Source: Collinsella sp.
GTDB taxonomy: Bacteria > Actinomycetota > Coriobacteriia > Coriobacteriales > Coriobacteriaceae
Assembly (NCBI GenBank): GCA_014871605.1
Contig: WGSQ01000093.1
Span: forward strand, 1 to 7,165
Length of the DNA stretch: 7,165 nt
Direction: 5' to 3'
Made by a program: the position numbers and the translations under genes. The notes under the pieces were generated by a model. That model did no database searches, was not told the DNA's origin, and worked only from the letters and a program-made list of their open reading frames with translations. Below are positions 1 to 6,069 of the stretch, in pieces. The stretch's first letter is position 1, and every line of letters starts with the position of its first letter.

Positions 1-794
1 ACCTTGGCCGCTGCCTCGACAAACGACTTCCACAGGTTAAAGTCGGTCTCGAGCGTCTTCCACGTGTACTCAGGGTGCCATTGCACGCCTAGACAGAATG
101 GCTGGCCTTCGACCTCGATGCACTCAGGAACGCCGTCGGTTGCCTTGGCGACCAAGCGCGTGCTTTTACCCAGACGGTCGACGCAGCAGTGATGTGCCGA
201 GTTGGTCTGGATCAGCCTGTGTCCGCCAAGTGCGCGCTCCAGCAGCGAGCCCGGCACGACCTCGACGGGGTGCACGGGGTCGTTGAGCACGTGGGTATGG
301 CGCCACTGCGTGCGGCCCTCGCGAGCGCCCAGGCTCGGCACGTCCATGCACAGGGTGCCGCCGGTGGCGACATTGAGCAACTGCGTGCCGCGGCAGGTGG
401 TAAAGAGCGGCTTTTTGGCGCGGAGCACCTCGCCGACCAGCTTAAACTCAAAGCTATCGCGGATCTCGCAGCAGAGGGTGGGGTCGTAGGGTCGATCATC
501 GCCCCAGCGCTTGGGATTGACATCGGGGCCGCCGGGAATGGCGATGCCGTCGGCGATATCGACGTAATGACGGATGACCTCAATGTCCTCGGTGATGGAC
601 ATCTGCAGCGGCAGGCCGCCGGCGGCAAGGATGGCATCGACAAAGACGCTTGCGATTTCCTCGTTGGGGGAGAGCGTCTCGCTTAAAAACGGCTTTGCCC
701 CTTCCCAACGCGGCGCCACCAGGATGAGCGGACGGTCGGCGGGGGCAACGTCGACGTGCGGGGTATAGGACGAGGAAGTACGGGTTCCGATCAT
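1..794 (-). CDS. Peptidase C26 / gamma-glutamyl-gamma-aminobutyrate hydrolase-like protein (3' end off the left edge)
   Basis: Reading leftward from ATG at 794-792, the frame stays open for 264 codons to the window edge. The protein has the class I glutamine amidotransferase fold of family C26 (PuuD-like), cytoplasmic enzymes that hydrolyse gamma-glutamyl amide bonds. Visible landmarks are an N-terminal strand (RPLILVAPRW, residues 21-30), IPGGPDVNP near residue 85, the nucleophile elbow TTCRGTQLLNVATGGTL with Cys134, NSAHHCCV around 199-205, and GVQWHPE with catalytic His240 and Glu242. In this family the WHPE motif lies close to the C-terminus, so only a few residues are probably missing. 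The start was chosen because the domain begins about 20 residues in. The frame is open back to 852 with a GTG at 827, and no good Shine-Dalgarno precedes either start. It is the last gene of the amino-acid ABC operon, 86 bp after the ATPase, which suggests that it processes the imported solute. Odd point: the usual HHQ motif reads HHCC here. The family is clear; the substrate is unknown. Confidence 0.9.
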   Translation of the reverse strand, partial: MIGTRTSSSYTPHVDVAPADRPLILVAPRWEGAKPFLSETLSPNEEIASVFVDAILAAGGLPLQMSITEDIEVIRHYVDIADGIAIPGGPDVNPKRWGDDRPYDPTLCCEIRDSFEFKLVGEVLRAKKPLFTTCRGTQLLNVATGGTLCMDVPSLGAREGRTQWRHTHVLNDPVHPVEVVPGSLLERALGGHRLIQTNSAHHCCVDRLGKSTRLVAKATDGVPECIEVEGQPFCLGVQWHPEYTWKTLETDFNLWKSFVEAAAK

Positions 795-880
795 GGGCGT
801 GGCTTTCGAATCCGGTGGACAGTGCACAGGGACGGTGCGGGACAGGCGTTACTGATGCATGTGCCCCGCGTGGCAAGGGG

Positions 881-1645
<765 letters not shown>

Positions 1646-1681
1646 GGTGCTCGGCTCCTTATGACTCGAAATGGTAAAGCG

Positions 1682-2515
1682 TTAGCGGATGATGGTCGCG
1701 CCGGTCTTGTGCGAAACATAGACAGCGGCCTTGTTGATCGCGACGTTGATGAGGATGTAGATGACCGCGATTACCAGGTAGACCGACACGAGGGCGTCGT
1801 AGTTGGTAATGAGCACGCGGGCATTTTGCATCAGGTCGGGGTAGCTCACCACGTAGGCGACGGTGGTGTCTTTGACAACGACCACAAGCTGTGAAATCAA
1901 CGACGGAATGATAAACCGAATAGCCTGCGGCAACACGATTTTAAAGGTGATTTTAGCCTTGGAGAGACCGAGTGCCTGGGCCGCCTCGACTTGTCCGCGC
2001 GGTACGGCGTTGACGCCGGCTCGGAAAATCTCGGCCAGCACACCGGCTGCAGCGAGCGCGACAGGGAGCGTGAGCATCCAAAACGACGGCAGCGCGATCT
2101 TGTACTGGGGCAGCACCAAAAAGAAGAAATAGATGAACAGAAGGCTCGGTACGCCGCGGAAGAAATCGGTGAGCACGCGGCAGACCAACTGCAGCGGCTT
2201 AATGTCGCTGGTGCGGCCGAGCATAAGGGCCAGGCCCAGCACCAGCGCGATGGCGCCGGCGGTGAGTGCGACTTTAACGGTGCCCTCAAAGCCGGCAAGC
2301 AAAAACTTCCAGGTGGTGAGGTGCGTAAAGAAATACCAATAGTGGACCGAAAGCTGATCGGTCACATAAAAGCGCTGCAGTACCAGGGCGACGAGCGCGG
2401 CGACGGCGACGAGTGAGATGGCGGTGCCGATGCGAATCTTGGCGCGCATCTTGGGGCCGGGAGCCTCGTAGAGCGCATCGCGCATGGTGAGCGCGGGGGA
2501 GGAATGCTTGCTCAT
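1682..2515 (-). CDS. Polar amino-acid ABC transporter permease (GluD/HisM-like, longer subunit)
   Basis: This 277-residue integral membrane protein is one half of the transmembrane channel for amino-acid import. Hydrophobic segments fall at about 30-48, 77-100, 124-136, 144-161, 201-214 and 243-261. The cytoplasmic coupling (EAA) loop is at about 177-198 (EAAQALGLSKAKITFKIVLPQA region), preceded by AEIFRAGVNAVPRGQ. FFRGVPSLL (118-126) and the family KDTT motif (215-218) are also present. A 29-residue charged N-terminal extension precedes the first membrane span, as in the longer permease of Corynebacterium-type glutamate importers. Its ATG (2515-2513) overlaps the stop of the preceding permease gene as ATGA, implying translational coupling and equal amounts of the two permeases. 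The ATPase gene follows after 36 bp. The family is certain; GluD rather than another polar amino-acid permease is a judgement from gene order and the extended N-terminus. Confidence 0.96.
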   Translation of the reverse strand: MSKHSSPALTMRDALYEAPGPKMRAKIRIGTAISLVAVAALVALVLQRFYVTDQLSVHYWYFFTHLTTWKFLLAGFEGTVKVALTAGAIALVLGLALMLGRTSDIKPLQLVCRVLTDFFRGVPSLLFIYFFFLVLPQYKIALPSFWMLTLPVALAAAGVLAEIFRAGVNAVPRGQVEAAQALGLSKAKITFKIVLPQAIRFIIPSLISQLVVVVKDTTVAYVVSYPDLMQNARVLITNYDALVSVYLVIAVIYILINVAINKAAVYVSHKTGATIIR

Positions 2516-3171
2516 CGGAGGATCCTCACCTTCTTATCGATATAGTTGCCAATGTGGCTCACCACAAAGGCCGTGCCCAGGTAGCCGAGCGCCGAGATAA
2601 AGAACGCGGCGACGCCGCCGAGCGAGCGGGTATTGATGTAGCTCACCACACCGGTGAGCTCCTGCGGTTTAAGCGGCACCTGGCTGCCGAGCGCGGTGGT
2701 AAGCATGACGGCGATAAAGAGGTTGGTCATGGGCAGCACGCTCGAGCGCAGTGCCTGCGGAATCACGATTTTGGCGAGGATGCGGTTAAAGCTCATGCCC
2801 AGCGAACGTGCTGCTTCTACCTGGCCGACGCCGACGGTGTTGATGCCGCTCATAAAGTTTTCGGAACCAAAGGCAGAACCCAAGAGCACCGTGGTGACGA
2901 TAACGCAGGTGCGGTAGGGCAGAACGACCTTGAGCGGCGGCAGCGCGTAGACGACGATGATAAGCAGCGCGATGCCGGGGATGTTACGGAAGACCTGGAC
3001 ATACAGGTCGCCAAAGACGCGCAGCGGCTTGAGCGGCGACACGCGCATCACGGTGACGGCGACGGCCAGTACCATGGCGATGGCAAACGACTCAAGCGTC
3101 ATGCCCCAGGTCGCGAGCAACGCGTCGATATAGTTCTGGCCATAGAGCGACCAGAGTTCGGAGAGACTCAT
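2512..3171 (-). CDS. Polar amino-acid ABC transporter permease (GluC/HisQ-like, shorter subunit)
   Basis: This 219-residue membrane protein is the partner permease of the importer. Hydrophobic segments lie at about 25-42, 64-80, 88-101, 145-160 and 185-205. FRNIPGIALLI (61-71) is the conserved segment after the second helix, and the EAA coupling loop is at about 119-140 (EAARSLGMS...IVIPQA). The short N-terminus is typical of this subunit. In the segment usually reading AExxRGGI, this protein has SENFMSGI (103-110), so the common Arg is Met. A strong GGGAGG Shine-Dalgarno lies 6 bases upstream of the ATG at 3171-3169. The gene overlaps the next permease by 4 bp. It is separated from the upstream binding-protein gene by 138 bp containing a stem-loop, so it is probably transcribed at a lower level than the binding protein. 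Confidence 0.96.
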   Translation of the reverse strand: MSLSELWSLYGQNYIDALLATWGMTLESFAIAMVLAVAVTVMRVSPLKPLRVFGDLYVQVFRNIPGIALLIIVVYALPPLKVVLPYRTCVIVTTVLLGSAFGSENFMSGINTVGVGQVEAARSLGMSFNRILAKIVIPQALRSSVLPMTNLFIAVMLTTALGSQVPLKPQELTGVVSYINTRSLGGVAAFFISALGYLGTAFVVSHIGNYIDKKVRILR

Positions 3172-3195
3172 GCGGACCTCCCGCCGATAAGGAAA

Positions 3196-3221
3196 GGGGC
3201 TCCCGCGTGTACGGAAGCCCC
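3196..3221 (-). terminator. Intercistronic stem-loop, likely partial terminator/attenuator
   Basis: On the minus-strand transcript a 10-bp GC-rich stem (GGGGCTTCCG pairing with CGGGAGCCCC, one G-U) closes a 6-nt loop. It is followed by a weak U-tract (UUUCCUUA) rather than a clean run. It lies between the binding-protein gene and the first permease, 25 bases before the permease start. Such hairpins commonly let most transcripts stop after the binding protein, giving it molar excess over the membrane complex. The poor U-run suggests leaky termination or a 3'-end stabiliser. The structure is seen; the role is inferred. Confidence 0.7.
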
Positions 3222-3309
3222 GACAACTCAGTGAGGAAATAGTTTACCGCAATAAAGCGCATCATGCGTTTCCATATGGTTTCGTTGCGGCCGTTACCAG
3301 GCTCGCTGC

Positions 3310-4305
3310 CTAGGCGCCGATCTCGGGCAGCTCGGGAACGTTGGTGTCGCCCGTACGGTCGCCGATGCAGATCTGCCACAGCTCAGTCCAGGTGCCGTCG
3401 TCCTCGATCTTCTTAAGGAAGTCGTTAACGAAGGCGACGCCGTCGGAATCGAGCGGCAGGCCGATGCCGTAGGGCTCCTTGTTGCCGAAGGGCTTGCCGG
3501 CGATCTTGTACTTACCGGGCTCGCGGACCAGGGCGCTCTGCTGCATGTTGTTGTCGATGACGTAGGCGTCAACGCGACCCTGCTGGAGTGCCTGACGGGC
3601 CTCCTCGTCGGTCTTGAACTCCTGCTGGCTGGCCTTGGGAGCGAACTCCTCCAGGATGGCGGGGCCGTTGGAGCCGGATTGGACGGCGACGTTCTTGTCG
3701 GCCAGGTCGTCGACGCCCTTGATGTCGTCGTTATCGGCGAGCACCAGGATGGCCTGCTGGGTGTAGTAGTAGGGGCCGGCGAAGGAGACGAGCTTCTTGC
3801 GCTCGTCGGTGATGGTGTAGGTGGCAAAGACGGCGTCGACCTGGCCGTTCTGCAGGACGGACTCGCGCGTGTCCGAGGTCACCTGGGTGATCTCGACCTT
3901 GTTTTCGCCCAGAATGTAGTTGGACAGGAGCTGCGCGATGCCGGCATCGAAGCCGCGGGTCTTGCCATCCTTCTCGTTGAGGAGGGAGAAGAGCGTGGAG
4001 GTCTGAACGCTACCGATCTTAAAGACGCCGGCGTCCTTAACGGCCGTGGCCCAGGTGCTGGCGGCGATGGCATCGTCATCGGCCTTGGGGCCGTTGTCGA
4101 CGAGCTTGTCGAATGCCTTAGCGTCGAGCGTGGTGGAAGCCTCGGTATCTTCGGAGCTTTTGGAGGAGCCGGCGGCGGAACCCTTGTCGGCCTCGGCGCT
4201 GGTGTCAGAGCAGCCGGCAAGACCAAGGCCGGCGACGGTTGCGAAGGTGGCGGCAACGAAGCCGCGGCGGTCGAGAACGACCTGCTGGGAGAGGTTCTTG
4301 CTCAT
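3310..4305 (-). CDS. Amino-acid ABC transporter substrate-binding lipoprotein (GluB/GlnH-like, SBP family 3)
   Basis: This 331-residue extracytoplasmic receptor captures the amino acid and delivers it to the permeases. The N-terminus carries a lipoprotein signal peptide with an LAGC lipobox (Cys32). Ahead of the hydrophobic stretch is DRRGFVAA, which resembles a twin-arginine motif, so Tat export is possible. A low-complexity Ser/Glu/Asp/Lys tether (about 33-58) precedes the domain. Family 3 landmarks are RGFDAGIAQ (117-125), TSDTRESVLQNGQVDA (143-158), and TYTITDERKK (162-171), whose Arg169 is the expected ligand-carboxylate contact, followed by FAGPYYY (175-181). The C-terminal lobe contains QSGSNGPAI and GRVDAYVIDN. 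The protein is longer than the usual 260-290 residues because of the tether and a roughly 35-residue insert before the first beta strand. An AAAGGTG Shine-Dalgarno lies 9 bases before the ATG. It is the first gene of the operon. Glutamate or glutamine is the likeliest ligand by resemblance, but this is not proven. Confidence 0.95.
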   Translation of the reverse strand: MSKNLSQQVVLDRRGFVAATFATVAGLGLAGCSDTSAEADKGSAAGSSKSSEDTEASTTLDAKAFDKLVDNGPKADDDAIAASTWATAVKDAGVFKIGSVQTSTLFSLLNEKDGKTRGFDAGIAQLLSNYILGENKVEITQVTSDTRESVLQNGQVDAVFATYTITDERKKLVSFAGPYYYTQQAILVLADNDDIKGVDDLADKNVAVQSGSNGPAILEEFAPKASQQEFKTDEEARQALQQGRVDAYVIDNNMQQSALVREPGKYKIAGKPFGNKEPYGIGLPLDSDGVAFVNDFLKKIEDDGTWTELWQICIGDRTGDTNVPELPEIGA

Positions 4306-4348
4306 GGTAGAACACCTTTCTCAATAAAATCCCTAGCGGTTGAGTAGA

Positions 4349-4378
4349 GTTATACCCTATCGCGCTCTGATGGGTCAA
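4349..4378 (-). promoter_or_regulatory. Sigma-70-type promoter of the amino-acid ABC operon
   Basis: On the minus strand, TTGACC (4378-4373) and TATAAC (4354-4349) are separated by 18 bp. Each matches the consensus at five of six positions. The -10 box ends 43 bases before the ATG of the binding-protein gene, so the leader would be only about 35 nt. That is too short for a riboswitch or T-box. Confidence 0.8.
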
Positions 4379-4425
4379 CACGAAATAACTCAGAAACATA
4401 CTTATCTTATGGGTTATTCTACCTA

Positions 4426-4459
4426 CCAAAAAGGGACAGGTTTATTTTGGCAGGTTTTA
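4426..4459. repeat. Small AT-rich inverted repeat with a tandem CAGGTTT duplication
   Basis: CCAAAA (4426-4431) and TTTTGG (4445-4450) form a 6-bp inverted repeat around GGGACAGG. The 7-mer CAGGTTT occurs twice, 14 bp apart (4437-4443 and 4451-4457). The patch lies between the two divergent promoters and is not part of either core promoter. It may be a remnant of a dispersed REP-like intergenic element or a regulator site; neither can be shown from one copy. Confidence 0.4.
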
Positions 4460-4511
4460 TCTGGGCAAACGCCGATTGATTACAGCTGAGATAGCGCTTT
4501 GTAGACGGCAT

Positions 4512-4536
4512 GATCGCTCGCAGCGGTCGCTATAAT
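4512..4536 (+). promoter_or_regulatory. Probable alcohol dehydrogenase promoter (-10 TATAAT) with overlapping dyad
   Basis: A perfect TATAAT (4531-4536) lies 39 bases upstream of the dehydrogenase ATG. No recognisable -35 box is found 16-18 bp upstream. Instead that space holds an imperfect dyad, GATCGCT-CGC-AGCGGTC (4512-4528; six of seven arm positions pair, the other is T/G). A core promoter with an operator in place of the -35 element suggests control by a bound regulator. Spacing to the AAGGAG Shine-Dalgarno (4563-4568) is normal. Confidence 0.55.
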
Positions 4537-4575
4537 GGCGGCAGCGCGACACATATATAAGTAAGGAGATCGCGT

Positions 4576-5778
4576 ATGAACGGTTATTCGTTTTTCGCAC
4601 CGACCAAGGTGTTGTTTGGCGCGGGCAAGCTGAGCGAACTGGGTGCGCAGAAGCTGCCCGGCACCAAGGCGCTCATCGTTACCACGGGCGGCAATTCGGT
4701 CAAGCGCTTTGGATACCTGGGACGCGTGGAGGCGGAGCTCGACCGCGCCGGCGTGGCGCATGAGCTGTTCGATCGCATTGAGCCCAATCCCCTGCGCGAG
4801 ACCGTTAACGCGGGTGGCTGGATGGCGCGCACCCATGGCTGTGGTTTTGTGCTGGCGCTTGGCGGCGGTTCGGTCATGGACGGCAGCAAGGGCATCTGCG
4901 CGGTGGCGGCCAACCCGCATACCGATGCCGAGGGTAACGAATGCCCCGGTGACATCTGGGACTTTGTCAATGGCGGCACTGCGCTCGGCCTGCCGATCCC
5001 CAACGATCCGCTGCCGCTTGTTTGCGTAACCACCACGGCGGGTACCGGCTCCGAGGTCGACGCGGGCGGTGTCCTGTCCTGCGAAGAAAATGACGAGAAG
5101 CTTCGTCTGGGCGATCCACGCCTGTTCCCGGTGCTTTCGATCGTTGATCCCGAGCTCATGGTGAGCGTTCCGGCGCGCCTGACCGCCTATCAGGGATTCG
5201 ACGCCCTGTTCCATTGCGTTGAGTGCTATGTGTCGAACACCAACACGCCCATGGGTGACATGATTTGCCGCGAAGGTATCCGCCGTGCTGCAGCCGCGTT
5301 GCCTACGTGCGTCAATAATGGCGATGACCTGGAGGCGCGCTCGAGCCTTGCGTTTGCCAACACGCTTGGCGGCTATGCCATGGATGCCTCGGGCACCACG
5401 GGCTCGCATGGCCTTGAACATGGTATGAGCGCGCATCATCACGACCTGCCGCACGGTGCCGGCCTCATTATGATTGCTCACGCCTATCACACGTGGATGA
5501 TCGATCACGGCGCCGCACCCGAGCGCTATATCGACATGGCACGTCTGATGGGCAATGCCGCCGCGGATGATCCGCACGATTTTGTGATTGAGCTCACGCG
5601 CCTGATGGAGGCTTGCCATGTGGCCGACCTTGCCATGAGCGAATGGGGGATTACGGCCGAAGAGCTGCCAGCGATTGCGCACAATGCTCTAACGACCAAC
5701 GGTGTCCTGTTCAGCCACGACCCCGTGACGCTGACCGACCCCGACGTCGTCGAAATCCTCAAGCAGAGCTACCGCTAA
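4576..5778 (+). CDS. Iron-containing alcohol dehydrogenase, BDH/YqhD (group III) type
   Basis: This 400-residue cytosolic metal-dependent oxidoreductase interconverts aldehydes and primary alcohols with NAD(P)H and probably regenerates cofactor during fermentation. The N-terminal nucleotide domain shows PTKVLFGAGK (9-18), the coenzyme loop TTGGNSVKR (36-44), IEPNP (68-72) and LGGGSVMDGSK (95-105). TTAGTGSE (153-160) follows. Expected metal ligands are Asp209 and His213 (GFDALFH), His278 (SHGLEH) and His293 (DLPHG). The wording GGGSVMDGSK, DIWDF and EHGMSA fits the butanol dehydrogenase/YqhD branch rather than FucO. Two oddities: the middle of the coenzyme GGGS loop is Asn40 where YqhD has Gly39, and the His-rich 287-289 segment makes the gap between the last two ligands 15 instead of 14 residues. 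The length is typical, and AAGGAG lies 7 bases before the ATG. It is divergent from the ABC operon and convergent with the DXS-like gene, hence probably its own transcription unit. Substrate and cofactor preference are unknown. Confidence 0.95.
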   Translation: MNGYSFFAPTKVLFGAGKLSELGAQKLPGTKALIVTTGGNSVKRFGYLGRVEAELDRAGVAHELFDRIEPNPLRETVNAGGWMARTHGCGFVLALGGGSVMDGSKGICAVAANPHTDAEGNECPGDIWDFVNGGTALGLPIPNDPLPLVCVTTTAGTGSEVDAGGVLSCEENDEKLRLGDPRLFPVLSIVDPELMVSVPARLTAYQGFDALFHCVECYVSNTNTPMGDMICREGIRRAAAALPTCVNNGDDLEARSSLAFANTLGGYAMDASGTTGSHGLEHGMSAHHHDLPHGAGLIMIAHAYHTWMIDHGAAPERYIDMARLMGNAAADDPHDFVIELTRLMEACHVADLAMSEWGITAEELPAIAHNALTTNGVLFSHDPVTLTDPDVVEILKQSYR

Positions 5779-5792
5779 TTGCCTTACCGCTC

Positions 5793-5851
5793 TGTCTCAA
5801 TCTGTAACATCTGCAGCCGTTTTTGCCGAGTAACTGTTACAGATCGAGATT
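5793..5851. repeat. Inverted pair 1 of the array
   Basis: Arms are 5793-5809 and 5835-5851. The inner 15 positions pair with one mismatch, and the outer two positions of the right arm have diverged. The 25-bp centre (5810-5834) contains the palindrome CTGCAG and a T-run. Confidence 0.9.
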
Positions 5852-5872
5852 TTCTCTTCAGGGGAATTCGAA

Positions 5873-5931
5873 TGTCTCAATCTGTAACATCTGGATGGCT
5901 AAAAGGTCTCTATCTGTTACAGATTGAGACA
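5873..5931. repeat. Inverted pair 2 of the array (perfect arms)
   Basis: Arms 5873-5889 and 5915-5931 are perfect 17-bp reverse complements around a 25-bp centre. The right arm is itself inside a 25-bp near-perfect dyad (5906-5930), with GTCTC/GAGAC outside and ATCTGT-T-ACAGAT inside and one mismatched pair between them. This copy may show the full, symmetric form of the recognition sequence. Confidence 0.92.
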
Positions 5932-5953
5932 AAGGTCAGGGACTAAGACGTCT

Positions 5954-6012
5954 TGTCTAGATCTGTAACAGTTAGACGGGAATTCGGGCCTTGGATGTTA
6001 CAGATTGAGATA
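5954..6012. repeat. Inverted pair 3 of the array
   Basis: Arms are 5954-5970 (two substitutions from consensus, AG for CA) and 5996-6012 (one substitution) around a 25-bp centre (5971-5995). The centre contains GGGAATTCG, a 9-mer also present in the linker after pair 1 (5862-5870). The right arm ends 16 bp before the A-run of the terminator. Confidence 0.9.
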
Positions 6013-6028
6013 ATCGCGTCGCGAAAAC

Positions 6029-6069
6029 AAAAACCTCCGCAGGGATGCTTTCCTTGCGGAGGTTTTTTT
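6029..6069. terminator. Bidirectional intrinsic terminator between convergent genes
   Basis: A 12-bp stem (6034-6045 with 6051-6062; one G-T pair) closes the 5-nt loop TGCTT. It is flanked by AAAAA on the left and TTTTTTT on the right, giving a U-run on both strands. It ends transcription of the dehydrogenase from the left and of the DXS-like gene from the right. The right-hand T-run includes two bases of the DXS-like TAA stop (6070-6068), so there is essentially no 3' UTR on that side. Confidence 0.95.

Larger units (their letters stand above)
5793..6012. repeat. Array of six 17-bp elements in alternating orientation (three tandem inverted pairs)
   Basis: The element is TGTCTCAATCTGTAACA. 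Copies start at 5793 (+), 5835 (-), 5873 (+), 5915 (-), 5954 (+) and 5996 (-). Copies 1, 3 and 4 are identical after orientation; copy 6 differs at one base, copy 5 at two and copy 2 at three. All six keep the exact 10-mer ATCTGTAACA. The space within each pair is exactly 25 bp, the space between pairs is 21 and 22 bp, and the unit period is 80-81 bp. Spacer sequences differ from each other. The array fills most of the 289-bp non-coding gap between the dehydrogenase stop and the DXS-like stop and would be transcribed as the dehydrogenase 3' UTR. No coding frame explains it. Confidence 0.95.

Noticed and set aside
2554..3234. 226-codon plus-strand frame opposite the short permease
   Set aside because: Highly charged, low-complexity antisense translation; the opposite strand encodes an unmistakable permease.
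3679..4347. 222-codon plus-strand frame opposite the binding-protein gene
   Set aside because: A Gly/Val/Leu-rich shadow of the real lipoprotein gene, with no domain and no ribosome binding site context.
4306..4348. Riboswitch or T-box leader for the amino-acid importer
   Set aside because: The predicted transcript leader is only about 35 nt and shows no T-box or aptamer-like conserved segment.
4480..5682. 400-codon open frame on the minus strand opposite the alcohol dehydrogenase
   Set aside because: It is fully antisense to a clear enzyme with intact motifs. Its translation is Arg/His/Ala-rich without recognisable domains, and such frames are expected in GC-rich genes with biased third positions.
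5793..6012. CRISPR array
   Set aside because: Repeats alternate in orientation, the core is only 17 bp, the gaps are 25 and 21-22 bp, and no cas gene is in the window. Spacers in true arrays lie between same-direction repeats.
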